A stretch of 64,000 bases of DNA from contig NZ_BDUD01000001.1 of assembly GCF_003113895.1 (NCBI RefSeq), positions 836,286-900,285 of the forward strand, given 5' to 3'. Of this stretch, positions 45,772-55,353 are shown piece after piece; positions within the stretch are counted from its first letter, which is position 1, and each line of letters opens with the position of its first letter. The notes beneath the pieces were generated by a model. The model saw nothing but the letters and a program-made list of their open reading frames with translations, made no database searches and had not been told where the DNA came from. Position numbers and translations under genes: made by a program. Origin of the DNA: Nostoc commune NIES-4072. Its GTDB lineage: Bacteria; Cyanobacteriota; Cyanobacteriia; Cyanobacteriales; Nostocaceae.

Positions 45772-46536
45772 GTGCTATCTATACTGCGTGCTGACTTTCG
45801 TATCATATTTGAACGTGACCCAGCTGCTCGTAACTGGTTGGAAGTTTTATTTTGTTACCCTGGTTTGCAAGCCCTGCTATTCCATAGGCTGGCTCACTGG
45901 TTGTACACTGTTGGTCTTCCCTTTTTTCCCCGCCTGATTTCTCACGTGGCTCGGTTTTTGACTGGAATTGAAATCCACCCAGGTGCAACAATTGGAAAAA
46001 GTGTGTTTATTGACCACGGGATGGGTGTAGTAATTGGTGAAACTGCGATCGTGGGAGACTATACCCTAATTTATCAAGGTGTCACCCTTGGGGGTACTGG
46101 TAAAGAATGTGGTAAGCGCCATCCCACTGTGGGTGAAAATGTCGTAGTTGGAGCTGGAGCTAAGGTACTGGGCAATATCCAAATTGGTAATAATGTCCGT
46201 ATTGGCGCTGGGTCTGTTGTTCTAAGGGATGTCCCTTCAGACTGTACTGTGGTAGGCGTGCCTGGGCGCATTATGTATCGTTCTGGAGTTCGGGTTGCAC
46301 CTCTTGAACACAATAACTTACCAGATTCAGAAGCTCAAGTAATTCGTGCTTTAGTTGACAGGATTGAGGCGTTGGAAGAACAAATACAAACTCTTCAGCG
46401 CAGCAATTCTTCAGAAAAAAGTCCTGTTTTAGTAGGTTGTTTAGCCACCAAAGAGGATGAGCTAACCCACGATACTCGCTGGTGCAACCTCAAAGATAAA
46501 ACTATTCAGGAATTTCTAGATGGTGCGGGTATTTAA
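45772..46536 (+). CDS. cysE: Serine O-acetyltransferase
   Basis: 254 residues from a GTG start at 45772, giving the family-typical N-terminus [24 protein letters not shown]. The enzyme acetylates serine as the first step of cysteine synthesis. The helical N-terminal part leads to a left-handed beta-helix of hexapeptide repeats ([39 protein letters not shown]) with catalytic His in FIDHGMG. The C-terminal extension (about 200-254) is longer than in enteric CysE and has a coiled segment. A CCCAATG array lies in the upstream region. Confidence 0.94.
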   Translation: MLSILRADFRIIFERDPAARNWLEVLFCYPGLQALLFHRLAHWLYTVGLPFFPRLISHVARFLTGIEIHPGATIGKSVFIDHGMGVVIGETAIVGDYTLIYQGVTLGGTGKECGKRHPTVGENVVVGAGAKVLGNIQIGNNVRIGAGSVVLRDVPSDCTVVGVPGRIMYRSGVRVAPLEHNNLPDSEAQVIRALVDRIEALEEQIQTLQRSNSSEKSPVLVGCLATKEDELTHDTRWCNLKDKTIQEFLDGAGI

Positions 46537-46618
46537 ATCAAGTTAGGAGTTAAGAGTGAGGAGTAAGGAATAAAAATTATCCTTGCACCTTCCAATTCAT
46601 GACTCCTAACTGACAAAA

Positions 46619-47203
46619 TTAAGGATTAATTTCTTCACAAAACCATTCCTGATTTTCATCGCGGCGATAAAACTTTCTATTTTGTGGTTCGCCGCGTAAT
46701 TCTAAGTGGTCTACCTGGAGTGGGTCGAGTAGCAATAAGCAAAAATTAGGCAATGGCTGCACGGGGTCGGGTGCTGGTGGTGCAAAAGCTTCTGGATTTT
46801 CAACTCTGAATTTACCAGGATGCGGCCAAGCAAACTGTAAACGTGCAGCATCACTCAATTCTTGCCAAATGGAAATGCGGGCTAGCTTTAAATCCTGGTG
46901 TGAATCATCACTGCTGACCAGAGTCAAACAGCCAGTGATTCGGAATTGTTCGCGTGTATTGGGAAAGTACCAGCAAACTTCTGCCCAAGGTTGTTGCTGT
47001 ATCTGGTCAGCTTTAGCGCTACGAGTATCGGTGATAAATTTTAGCTGGTTTGTATCTTCTAGAAAACCGCGAAAGACTAGGGTACGATTAGCGGGACGAC
47101 CATTCGGCTGCACGGTTGCTAGTTGGAGGTAACGGGCATAAACAAGGCTGCGGTTGCGATGGAGTGCATGAGCGATCGCGCTTCGCCAAGGAGCAAGAGT
47201 CAT
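46619..47203 (-). CDS. Pyridoxamine 5'-phosphate oxidase-like FMN-binding protein
   Basis: 194 residues of the Alr4036-like group. The split-barrel flavin-binding fold has RYLQLATVQPNGRPANRTLVFRGF, DTRSAKADQIQQQPWAEVCWYFP, EQFRITGCL and the C-terminal DHLELRGEPQNRKFYRRDE. This family binds FMN but is distinct from true PdxH, and its substrate is unknown. It diverges from the oxygenase gene at 47280. Confidence 0.85.
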   Translation of the reverse strand: MTLAPWRSAIAHALHRNRSLVYARYLQLATVQPNGRPANRTLVFRGFLEDTNQLKFITDTRSAKADQIQQQPWAEVCWYFPNTREQFRITGCLTLVSSDDSHQDLKLARISIWQELSDAARLQFAWPHPGKFRVENPEAFAPPAPDPVQPLPNFCLLLLDPLQVDHLELRGEPQNRKFYRRDENQEWFCEEINP

Positions 47204-47279
47204 TATAAAGTTTCGTACCTAAGTATTGAGTATACTACTGTTAACAAAACAAAAACACAAACTTTCTAATTATATATAA

Positions 47280-48173
47280 ATGGTTACAATTCCCATAATA
47301 GATTTAACTGCGTTTAGCAATGGCGACACAATAACTCGACAAAATATTATCAAACAAATCTATCAAGCTTGCCATGAAATTGGCTTCATGTACTTGCAGA
47401 ATTCAGGAATATCAAAAGACTTAATAAAACAAGTATTCAGTTACAGTAAATCTTTCTTTAATTTACCCTTAAAAGTTAAGCAAAAGCAAGCTTGGAGTGA
47501 TGAGTTTAATAATACAGGATACGTCGGTCTTGAGAGAGAACGTCTTGACCCCAACAAACCAGGTGACTTGAAAGAGGCGTTTAATGTAAACAAACAAGCG
47601 GCTATAGGAATAGATGCTTCTATTCTTGCCTTTTATGATAGTTGCACAGAACTTGCTAACACAGTGTTACAAGCTTATGCTTTAGCATTGGAATTGCCAG
47701 AAGATTTTTTTATTACAAGACACAATCAACAAAATCATACCTTGCGATCGCTCCACTATCCCCCATTGCAGATACCACCCAAATCTGGACAGGTACGTGC
47801 TGGTGAGCATTCCGATTATGGCAGTATTACCTTACTTTTCCAAGATGACGTTGGCGGGTTGGAAGTACAGACAGCATCTGGAAATTGGATTGCTGCACCT
47901 GCGATTCCTGATACTGTGGTGGTTAATACTGGCGATTTAATGCAACGGTGGACAAATGATATATTTTGCTCAACCAAGCATCGAGTCATGATTCCCAGCG
48001 ATAACAAGGTGAAGCAGTCTCGTTATTCTATCGCTTTTTTCTGTCATCCTAATGATGATACAGAAATAGCTTGTCTAGAAAGTTGCCAGAAAGAACAATC
48101 GCCTATCTATCCGCCTATCCTGGCGGGAGAATATCTTTTAAGTCGTTTACAAGCAACTTATGGTAATTCATAA
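47280..48173 (+). CDS. Isopenicillin-N-synthase-family Fe(II)/2-oxoglutarate oxygenase
   Basis: 297 residues. The DIOX N-terminal domain (IPIIDLTAFSNGD, CHEIGFMYLQNSGI) precedes the 2OG-Fe(II) core, with the iron ligands in GEHSDYGSITLL (HxD) and STKHRVM (distal His) and the 2-oxoglutarate-binding RxS in QSRYSIAFF. The substrate is unknown; it could act on an amino acid, nucleobase or small metabolite. The FAD oxidoreductase begins 10 bp after its stop codon, so the two are likely one operon just upstream of urt genes. Confidence 0.88.
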   Translation: MVTIPIIDLTAFSNGDTITRQNIIKQIYQACHEIGFMYLQNSGISKDLIKQVFSYSKSFFNLPLKVKQKQAWSDEFNNTGYVGLERERLDPNKPGDLKEAFNVNKQAAIGIDASILAFYDSCTELANTVLQAYALALELPEDFFITRHNQQNHTLRSLHYPPLQIPPKSGQVRAGEHSDYGSITLLFQDDVGGLEVQTASGNWIAAPAIPDTVVVNTGDLMQRWTNDIFCSTKHRVMIPSDNKVKQSRYSIAFFCHPNDDTEIACLESCQKEQSPIYPPILAGEYLLSRLQATYGNS

Positions 48174-48183
48174 TTCATAAAAT

Positions 48184-49329
48184 ATGAAAACCTACGACTG
48201 GATTGTGGTTGGTGGTGGAATTGCGGGTGCTGCATTGGCATACGAATTAGTAAAAACAGGTTTTGCTGTTCTTTTGTTGGAGCAATATGAAACACCACAA
48301 AATGCAACTCGCTATAGTTATGGTGGACTTGCTTATTGGTCGGGTACTACACCAATAACTCGTCAATTGTGCGAAGAAGCGATCATACGTTACTATATCC
48401 TATCTCAAGAGTTAGACGCTGATATCGAATTTCGGGAATTAGATTTATTACTTACTATTTCAGCCGTTAATGACCCAGAAGCAACGGCTGCATCATATAA
48501 TCATTTTGCCATTCCACCCCGTTTATTGAGTGTCCAAGAAGCTTGTGAGTTGGAACCACTGCTAAATCGAGAGGCGATATCTGGTGCTTTAACTGTCAAG
48601 CACGGTCATATCCACCCAGAAAAAACATCACTTGCCTACATCCAAGCCTTTCTGCGTGCTGGGGGTGAAATGCAGATTACTCAAGTATTGCAAGTATTGC
48701 AAGATGGTGTAAAAACAACCACTGCAACTTACCACAGTGCGAACGTTGCCATTTGTGCGGGTGGACTTAGCCGCCAACTGCTTAAATCTGTCGGTATTTC
48801 CGTCAAGCTGTATTTTACCCACGCAGAAATTATTGAAACCCCACCTGTTGATGTGCAGTTACGCACCTTAGTTATGCCAGCTAATCTGCAACGATTTCAA
48901 CTAGAAGCTGAATCTACTCAAGTTGATGAATTGTGGAATCAACCAGGTAATGAGCCAGTACCGCCAATTTTAGATGCGGGTGCGATTCAGTTTCAAGATG
49001 GTAGCCTTCGCATCGGTCAAATTAGCCGCGTTCTCACAGATCCTTATGCCAAGGTAAACTCAGAGGCGAGTGAAAAATGGTTGCGAAAAAGTGTCGGTGA
49101 GGTTTTACCAGCTTTGGAGAATTTACCAGGAACTTGGCATGATTGCTTGGTGGGATTTAGTAGCGATCGCCTACCCTTGATTGGTGCTATTCCAGAATTT
49201 GATAGCGTTCATTTATTCTCTGGCTTTAGCAATCCTTTGGTGATTATACCACCTTTGGCAAAGCACTTTGCTAATTTTGCATCTGGCAATAAAGATGAGA
49301 TTATTACCCAGCTATCTCTTCATCGCTGA
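48184..49329 (+). CDS. FAD-dependent amine/amino-acid oxidoreductase (DadA-like)
   Basis: 381 residues. The FAD-binding Rossmann motif is at the N-terminus (IVVGGGIAGAALAYELVKTGFAVLLLEQ). The substrate domain is DAO-like (RYSYGGLAYWSGTT, GALTVKHGHIHPEKT). The C-terminal motif LVGFSSDRLPLIGAIPEF.. LFSGFSNPLVIIPPLA closes the flavin site. It probably oxidises an amino acid or amine, releasing ammonia. Operon partner of the preceding oxygenase; position before urtA suggests a nitrogen-scavenging theme, which is inference. Confidence 0.86.
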   Translation: MKTYDWIVVGGGIAGAALAYELVKTGFAVLLLEQYETPQNATRYSYGGLAYWSGTTPITRQLCEEAIIRYYILSQELDADIEFRELDLLLTISAVNDPEATAASYNHFAIPPRLLSVQEACELEPLLNREAISGALTVKHGHIHPEKTSLAYIQAFLRAGGEMQITQVLQVLQDGVKTTTATYHSANVAICAGGLSRQLLKSVGISVKLYFTHAEIIETPPVDVQLRTLVMPANLQRFQLEAESTQVDELWNQPGNEPVPPILDAGAIQFQDGSLRIGQISRVLTDPYAKVNSEASEKWLRKSVGEVLPALENLPGTWHDCLVGFSSDRLPLIGAIPEFDSVHLFSGFSNPLVIIPPLAKHFANFASGNKDEIITQLSLHR

Positions 49330-49406
49330 CAATAATTTCACAATACTAGCCTTAACAAAGATTAATATTATAAAGTTATTTTTTTATTACAAAGTTCAGA
49401 CATTTT

Positions 49407-49449
49407 GTATAACAAGTAACTTTTTCATAGTAAACTATCGCACTATCAT
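49407..49449 (+). promoter_or_regulatory. Candidate NtcA-activated promoter of the urt operon
   Basis: GTA-N8-AAC (49407-49420), one mismatch from the NtcA consensus GTA-N8-TAC, is followed after 23 bp by TATCAT (49444-49449), a -10-like TAN3T box. This spacing is that of class II NtcA-dependent promoters. It lies about 75 bp before the urtA ATG. urtA is NtcA-controlled in Anabaena. Confidence 0.6.
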
Positions 49450-49522
49450 CACACTTTAAAGTTTAATATTGTCAGCTTTCTATTAAGTTGGCTGATTGAT
49501 CAAGAGGAAAATTCATAAACAG

Positions 49523-50839
49523 ATGAGAAGACAATTTAACAGACGCAAGTTTTTAATCTACGGTTCTTTAACTTTTGGAAGCAGCTTTTTTCTGAAGGCT
49601 TGCGCGAATAATTCCCCAACTGCTACAGAGAGTCCAGCCGCACCTCCAACTGCATCTCCAGCTGCTGCTACTGCTGGTGGCACAATCAAAGTAGGTATTT
49701 TGCACTCCCTTAGTGGCACAATGGCTATTAGTGAGAAAAGCGTTGTTGATGCTGAAAAATTAGCAATCAAAGAAATTAACGCGAATGGTGGTGTCTTAGG
49801 TAAACAAATTGAGGCAGTTACCGAAGATGGTGCTTCTAACTGGGATACTTTTAGAGAAAAGGCAACTAAGCTAATTGATCAAGATAAAGTAGCTGTAGTT
49901 TTTGGCTGTTGGACATCTGCTAGCCGCAAGAATGTGAAGCCAGTATTCGAGAGCAAAAATCACATGCTCTGGTATCCTGTGCAGTATGAAGGTCAAGAGT
50001 GTTCTAAAAATATTTTTTACACTGGTGCTGCTCCAAATCAACAAATTGAACCATCTGTTGATTGGCTGTTAAAAAATAAAGGAAAAGAATTCTTTTTAGT
50101 TGGCTCTGACTACGTTTTTCCCCGCACTGCTAACACAATTATTAAAGCTCAATTAGAAGCTTTGGGCGGAAAAACAGTTGGTGAAGATTATTTACCTCTT
50201 GGCAATACAGAAGTTACACCAATTATCACTAAAATTAAGCAAGCTTTGCCTAATGGAGGTGTAATTTACAATACTCTAAATGGTGATAGCAACGTTGCTT
50301 TCTTCAAACAATTGAAAGGTGCTGGATTGACACCAGAAAGATATCCTTCCATGTCTGTCAGTATTGCCGAAGAAGAAGTTAAAGCAATTGGTGTAGAGTA
50401 TCTCAAAGGTCACTACGCAGCTTGGAATTATTTTCAAACAGTAGACACACCCGCTAACAAAAAATTTGTTGCAGCTTTCAAGAAAGAGTACGGTGAAAAT
50501 CGGGTAACAAATGACCCAATGGAAGCAGCATACATCGCCGTTTATTTGTGGAAGCAAGCAGTAGAAAAAGCTGGTACTACAGACATAGCGAAAGTGAGTG
50601 CTGCGGCCTATGGTCAAACTATAGATGCACCTGAAGGTAAAGTGACAATGGATACCAATCATCACATATCCAAAGTTGTGCGGATTGGTCAAGTTAGACA
50701 AGATGGTTTGTTTGATATTGTTTATGCTACTCCAACAGCCGTTGAGCCAGTTCCTTGGAATCAATTTGTAAAAGAGACTAAGGGATTTGCTTGTGATTGG
50801 AGTGACCCAGCTAAGGGTGGTAAGTACAAGAAAGTTTAA
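49523..50839 (+). CDS. urtA: Urea ABC transporter substrate-binding protein
   Basis: 438 residues from the ATG at 49523; an upstream TTG at 49496 would add nine residues. The N-terminus is both Tat-like ([14 protein letters not shown]) and lipoprotein-like ([10 protein letters not shown], lipobox Cys), followed by a Pro/Ala/Ser-rich linker and then a type-I periplasmic fold ([39 protein letters not shown]). The family blocks [23 protein letters not shown] and [11 protein letters not shown] mark it as UrtA rather than a general branched-chain amino-acid binder. Confidence 0.96.
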   Translation: MRRQFNRRKFLIYGSLTFGSSFFLKACANNSPTATESPAAPPTASPAAATAGGTIKVGILHSLSGTMAISEKSVVDAEKLAIKEINANGGVLGKQIEAVTEDGASNWDTFREKATKLIDQDKVAVVFGCWTSASRKNVKPVFESKNHMLWYPVQYEGQECSKNIFYTGAAPNQQIEPSVDWLLKNKGKEFFLVGSDYVFPRTANTIIKAQLEALGGKTVGEDYLPLGNTEVTPIITKIKQALPNGGVIYNTLNGDSNVAFFKQLKGAGLTPERYPSMSVSIAEEEVKAIGVEYLKGHYAAWNYFQTVDTPANKKFVAAFKKEYGENRVTNDPMEAAYIAVYLWKQAVEKAGTTDIAKVSAAAYGQTIDAPEGKVTMDTNHHISKVVRIGQVRQDGLFDIVYATPTAVEPVPWNQFVKETKGFACDWSDPAKGGKYKKV

Positions 50840-50923
50840 TTTCTTAGTCATTAGTCATTAGTCATTGGTGAATAACAGATGATACATGACTAATGAAAAA
50901 TAAATGCTATGTAGGAAAAATAA

Positions 50924-52084
50924 GTGTTAGCAGGATTTTTAGAAGCTGTATTTAATGGCATTAGTATTGGCGCTGTATTATTAATTGCTGCCCTGGGATT
51001 AGCGATTATATTTGGATTGATGGGCGTTATCAATATGGCGCATGGTGAATTGATGATGTTCGGCGCTTATACAACATTTGTTGTGCAAAATGTATGTAAG
51101 CAATTGGACGGAGTATGGTTTGAAGTCTATATATTTTTGGCTTTGATTATCGCTTTTATTTTCACGGGTGCTGTGGGATTAATTTTAGAGAAAGGTGTGA
51201 TTCGTTATCTCTATGGAAGACCATTAGAAACTCTATTGGCAACTTGGGGAGTAAGTTTAATTTTTCAACAGTTTGTCCGTAGTGTAAATTGGGTATTGAT
51301 AATTGGTATAGGCTTATTTTCTTTGTTGTTTTTTGGAGGTTTATGGATTTTAAATTCTCGCACTGATTTGGGAAGAGTTCGTAACTGGATTGTGACGGTA
51401 ATATTTTTATTATCGCTGGGGGTGACAATCACAACGGGCAATTTATTGAGTCAAACTTATCAGTTAGCAGTGACTCAACCTTGGTTTGGCGCTCAAAATG
51501 TGGATGTAACTGCGCCTACTTGGTTGCAGGGAGGAATGTCTTTAGGTGGTGTGCAATTACCCTTTGCTAGGTTATTTATTATTGGTTTAACAATAATCTG
51601 TGTGGCGGGAATTTATTTATTTTTACAACGTTCTAGCTGGGGTTTAAGAATTCGGGCTGTGACGCAAAACCGCAGTATGAGTGCTTGTTTGGGTATACCA
51701 ACTCAAAAGGTTGATGCAATTACTTTTGCACTGGGTTCTGGTTTAGCTGGTGTGGCTGGATGTGCGATTAGTTTGCTCGGTTCTGTGGGGCCAAATACGG
51801 GACAAAACTATATTATTGATACTTTTATGGTGGTTGTGGTTGGGGGTGTGGGGAATTTAGCCGGGACGATTGTGGCGGCGTTGGGTATTGGTACGGCTAA
51901 TTTTTTAATTGGTTCTGGGACTTTGGCTTTGCTGTTGAGTCCTGTTAAACCTTTGGCTGATTTGTTTAGTTTTTTTGCAACGACGAGTATGGCTAAGGTG
52001 TTGGTATTTGCGTTGATTATTGTGTTTTTACAGTGGAAGCCTGGGGGGATTTTTCCACAGAAGGGACGTACTGTTGATGTTTAA
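50924..52084 (+). CDS. urtB: Urea ABC transporter permease UrtB
   Basis: 386 residues from a GTG start (MLAGFLEAVFNG). A LivH-type permease with about nine membrane helices and GVINMAHGELMMFGAYTTF and GLRIRAVTQNRSMSACLGIPTQKVD as family motifs (the cytoplasmic EAA-like loop). C-terminus KPGGIFPQKGRTVD is typical of UrtB. Follows urtA by 84 bp. Confidence 0.95.
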   Translation: MLAGFLEAVFNGISIGAVLLIAALGLAIIFGLMGVINMAHGELMMFGAYTTFVVQNVCKQLDGVWFEVYIFLALIIAFIFTGAVGLILEKGVIRYLYGRPLETLLATWGVSLIFQQFVRSVNWVLIIGIGLFSLLFFGGLWILNSRTDLGRVRNWIVTVIFLLSLGVTITTGNLLSQTYQLAVTQPWFGAQNVDVTAPTWLQGGMSLGGVQLPFARLFIIGLTIICVAGIYLFLQRSSWGLRIRAVTQNRSMSACLGIPTQKVDAITFALGSGLAGVAGCAISLLGSVGPNTGQNYIIDTFMVVVVGGVGNLAGTIVAALGIGTANFLIGSGTLALLLSPVKPLADLFSFFATTSMAKVLVFALIIVFLQWKPGGIFPQKGRTVDV

Positions 52085-52114
52085 ACGAACCGCCAAGACG
52101 CCAAGGACGCCAAG

Positions 52115-53233
52115 ATGAAAAAGAAGGGAGGAAGGTTATTAATTGAGGTGGGGGTGGTGGTTACGATCGCACTTTTCCTCATTATTATTATGCCACTGTT
52201 GTTGACGGAGTTTCGTCTAAATTTGTTGGGACGATTTTTGTCGCTGGCAATTGTGGCTTTGGGTATCGATTTGATTTGGGGGTATACTGGTTTACTAAGT
52301 TTGGGACATGGTATTTTCTTTGGTTTGGGTGGATATGCGATCGCAATGTACCTAAAACTGCAAGTCCCTACTGGTGAGTTACCTGATTTCATGGGACTTT
52401 ATGGGGTTACAGAACTTCCCGCCTTTTGGAAACCTTTTTATTCTTTTCCTTTGACAATAGCTAGTGTGGTATTAATTCCAGGGTTATTGGCGGGATTATT
52501 GGGATATTTGGTTTTCCGAAATCGCCTCAAGGGAGTTTATTTTTCTATCTTGACTCAAGCTGGAACTATTGTATTTTTCAATTTCTTTAATGGTCAACAA
52601 CAGCTTTTCAACGGTACAAATGGACTGATAGATTTTACAACTTTATTTGGGGCAACGGTCAGTGATGCCAAAACGCAATTTGTTTTCTACACACTGACGG
52701 TAGTGTTTCTCGCAGTAACTTATGGGATTTGTCGCTGGTTGACAACTGGACGCTTTGGGAGGTTGTTGATAGCTATTCGTGATGATGAAAGTCGGGTAAG
52801 ATTTTCTGGCTACGACCCTACAGATTTTAAGGTATTGGTGTTTGCAGTTTCAGGTGCGATCGCAGGCATTGCAGGAGCATTTTACACCATTCAAAGTGGT
52901 TCTGTATCACCCAGATCAATGGATATTGCCTTTTCAATTGAGATGGTGATTTGGGTAGCTGTAGGCGGACGCGCTACTTTAATTGGCGCAATTGTGGGAA
53001 CTTTGTTAGTAAATTATGCCCGCACTTTTTTAAGCGAACAATTTGCAGAAATCTGGCTATTTTTTCAAGGCGCACTATTTTTGATAGTCGTTACAGTGCT
53101 TCCTGACGGCATAGTGGGATGGTTGCGTAGTCAGAATATTTCTCTTTTCCACCGCCGTCAACAAATTGCTACATATCCCACCTTGGAAGAAGACCCCGAA
53201 GTGCAACATGAACGCGAAAATATTGGAAACTGA
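52115..53233 (+). CDS. urtC: Urea ABC transporter permease UrtC
   Basis: 372 residues, LivM-type permease with about nine membrane helices. Motifs: DLIWGYTGLLSLGHGIFFGLGGYAIAMYL and LIAIRDDESRVRFSGYDPTDFKVLVFAVSGAIAGIAGAFY. Begins 30 bp after urtB and overlaps the start of urtD by 26 bp, so translation is probably coupled. Confidence 0.95.
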   Translation: MKKKGGRLLIEVGVVVTIALFLIIIMPLLLTEFRLNLLGRFLSLAIVALGIDLIWGYTGLLSLGHGIFFGLGGYAIAMYLKLQVPTGELPDFMGLYGVTELPAFWKPFYSFPLTIASVVLIPGLLAGLLGYLVFRNRLKGVYFSILTQAGTIVFFNFFNGQQQLFNGTNGLIDFTTLFGATVSDAKTQFVFYTLTVVFLAVTYGICRWLTTGRFGRLLIAIRDDESRVRFSGYDPTDFKVLVFAVSGAIAGIAGAFYTIQSGSVSPRSMDIAFSIEMVIWVAVGGRATLIGAIVGTLLVNYARTFLSEQFAEIWLFFQGALFLIVVTVLPDGIVGWLRSQNISLFHRRQQIATYPTLEEDPEVQHERENIGN

Positions 53234-53954
53234 AAACGTAACTGTTAGTTTTGACGGTTTTAAGGCGCTAAATCAGCTAAATTTTAGCATGGATGTGGGC
53301 GAATTACGAGTAGTAATTGGCCCCAACGGCGCTGGAAAGACAACGTTTCTGGATGTGATTACGGGGAAGGTGCAACCAACCGTTGGGCAAGTTTTATTCA
53401 AAGGAAGAAACCTGCGTTCTTTACCTGAATATAAAATTGCGCGGTTAGGAATTGGGCGCAAGTTTCAAACACCTCGAATTTACTTAAATTTAACGCCCCG
53501 TGAAAATCTAGAAATTACTAGCAACCGCAATAAAAACGTCTTTTCTACTTTGTTTAGCCGTTCTCATCCTGCTGAAAAGAATAATATTAAAGGATTATTA
53601 GAAACTATTGGTTTAACTGCTAAAGCTGACATCAGAGCAGGTTTACTTTCCCACGGTGAAAAGCAGCGTTTAGAAATTGGCATGTTAGTAGCGCAGTCAC
53701 CTGATTTATTACTTGTTGATGAACCCGTTGCTGGCTTAACAGATGAAGAAACCTACAATATTGGTGAATTACTTTTAGCACTAGCACAAAGTCATTCCAT
53801 TTTAGTAATTGAACATGATATGGAATTTGTGCGTCAAATTGCCAAGAAAGTAACAGTATTACATGAAGGTTCGGTGCTGTGCGAAGGAAATTTTGAGGAA
53901 GTTCAAAATGACTCTCGTGTAATTGAAGTATATTTGGGAAAACAGGAAGACTAA
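53208..53954 (+). CDS. urtD: Urea ABC transporter ATP-binding protein UrtD
   Basis: 248 residues from the Met at 53208, inside the end of urtC; an upstream start at 53166 would give a longer overlap. LivG-type ATPase: Walker A GPNGAGKTT, signature LLSHGEKQRLEIG (LSHGE in place of LSGGQ), Walker B LLLVDEPVAG, and the H-loop His in LVIEHDMEFV. Last gene of the contiguous block; its partner ATPase gene urtE is 3.57 kb downstream. Confidence 0.94.
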   Translation: MNAKILETENVTVSFDGFKALNQLNFSMDVGELRVVIGPNGAGKTTFLDVITGKVQPTVGQVLFKGRNLRSLPEYKIARLGIGRKFQTPRIYLNLTPRENLEITSNRNKNVFSTLFSRSHPAEKNNIKGLLETIGLTAKADIRAGLLSHGEKQRLEIGMLVAQSPDLLLVDEPVAGLTDEETYNIGELLLALAQSHSILVIEHDMEFVRQIAKKVTVLHEGSVLCEGNFEEVQNDSRVIEVYLGKQED

Positions 53955-54013
53955 ATTTTTAGCTCTACAAGGCTTAGATATACTATAGTCACAACCTTAG
54001 TGTATGAGGAAAT

Positions 54014-54220
54014 ATGAGGTTTAATGTAACGGTTGATCGTGATGAAGATGGTGCATGGATAGTAGAATGCCCCAGTATTCCGGGTTGTGTCAGTCAAGGT
54101 CAGACTAAAGAAGAAGCACTAGAGAATATCAAAGATGCGATAGCTGCCTGCCTACAAGTTCGTGCCGAGCGCGGTTTGCCACTTACCATAGAAACTCACC
54201 AAGTAGAGGTTGTGGCTTAG
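54014..54220 (+). CDS. hicB: HicB-like antitoxin
   Basis: 68 residues of the short HicB/UPF0150 fold (FNVTVDRDEDGAWIVECPSIPGCVSQGQTKEEALENIKDAIAACL). It has no separate DNA-binding domain. It normally neutralises the HicA mRNA-interferase encoded next to it; here that partner is truncated (54223-54309), so the antitoxin is probably an orphan. 60 bp after urtD. Confidence 0.85.
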   Translation: MRFNVTVDRDEDGAWIVECPSIPGCVSQGQTKEEALENIKDAIAACLQVRAERGLPLTIETHQVEVVA

Positions 54221-54222
54221 TT

Positions 54223-54309
54223 ATGGCGTCTACTCTTCCTATTCTTAGTGGACGTGAAGTTGTTCGTGTATTTGAGTCATTTGTTGAAGAGTATTCTATC
54301 TGGTCTTAA
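54223..54309 (+). pseudogene. hicA: hicA toxin gene, 5' remnant
   Basis: The first 20 codons read MASTLPILSGREVVRVFESF, a normal HicA N-terminus two bases after hicB. After that the sequence changes, giving VEEYSIWS and a stop. The catalytic His-containing core of HicA (GSH motif) is absent. The downstream DNA belongs to a PIN-domain gene in another frame. Confidence 0.8.
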
Positions 54310-54937
54310 CCAAAATAAATTAAAAATACTGCTTTCTAATGTAACTGTTGAAGAGTACAGTCGTCACAAAGATACTATTGTTAGCAAATACACAAGCTCG
54401 TTAAAAAGTCACCTAAATAATGCTAAAAAGATTCAAGATTATCTTGATGGTTCGGAACGTTCAACTTTTCTGCTTCTTCTAGATAAAGCTAATGAGAATA
54501 TAAAATCGGATGGCAAAGAAGGTGTAAATGCGTTAAGCATAATCGAAAGTACTTTTGACCACAAAAACACTATAAAATTGTCTAGTTCTACTGAAATATT
54601 AGCAAATGCTGCTCAAATTGCTCTTGAAAAAAAAGCTCCTTGCCATAAAGGCAAAAACTCAGTTGCAGATACTGTAATCTATCTTCAATTCGAGAATTGG
54701 GTTAAAGAAACTGAATCAATTGAGAATAAAGATTATTTCCATTTTGTAACAGACAACCACACAGATTTTTCAAGTAAGGACAATCGCGATCCTCATGAAA
54801 ATCTCATCATTTTTGCCAAAAATAATGTCTATTACCACATAGATCCTTATAAAGCATTAGAGAAAATAGAACTTGAAGATATTCCTCCAGATGAATTTGA
54901 TCTTTTTGAAAGCCGTTTCTGCAAGAGGTCTAATTAA
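54248..54937 (+). pseudogene. PIN-domain (DUF4935-like) gene lacking its 5' end
   Basis: A frame of 229 codons. From about residue 14 it resembles DUF4935-type PIN proteins: ILLSNVTVEEYSRHKDTIV, then APCHKGKNSVADTVIYLQFENW and FVTDNHTDFSS, where the late catalytic acids lie. The first conserved strand with the LDTN aspartate is missing, and the first 13 codons are hicA sequence in another frame. It is therefore a deletion fusion. Product activity is unlikely. Confidence 0.65.
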
Positions 54938-55054
54938 AATGCTTTTAACATTGCCTTCCAGCAGCATAACAACGCGCATACACCTGCACTCGGCCAATAT
55001 TTGTGAAGAAAAAAGCTATAATTGCTCTAGCTTTAGTTGAAATCGTTTATTCCT

Positions 55055-55336
55055 ATGAGCCAACTGCTAACACTGGAATTAAGTGATGATGTTTATGCAG
55101 CTTTGCAGCAGCAAGCTGATGCCGTCGGGCTTTCGGTAGCAGAATTGATTGTGACATCTCTTGATGGGCAGCATCGTCTTCTGACTGTGCTTAAGCTGCA
55201 ACCAGAAACTCAGCCAGAAGAAGCACGTCAACGTTTACTTAGTTATGCAGGTGCAATTAGCTTGGGTTATGCCACAGGTATAGATAACGAAAGCATTGAT
55301 GCTGACTTGGCAAAAGCTTACGCCAATGACTTTTAA
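55055..55336 (+). CDS. Antitoxin of a VapBC-type module
   Basis: 93 residues from the ATG at 55055; a TTG at 55037 is in frame but has no better support. N-terminal SQLLTLELSDDVYAALQQQADAVGLSVAELIVTSLDGQ is a ribbon-helix-helix-like antitoxin fold. The C-terminal part, rich in Ala and Asp (GYATGIDNESIDADLAKAYA), would wrap the toxin. The PIN gene follows after 17 bp. Confidence 0.8.
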   Translation: MSQLLTLELSDDVYAALQQQADAVGLSVAELIVTSLDGQHRLLTVLKLQPETQPEEARQRLLSYAGAISLGYATGIDNESIDADLAKAYANDF

Positions 55337-55353
55337 GCATTGGAATGTAGATT

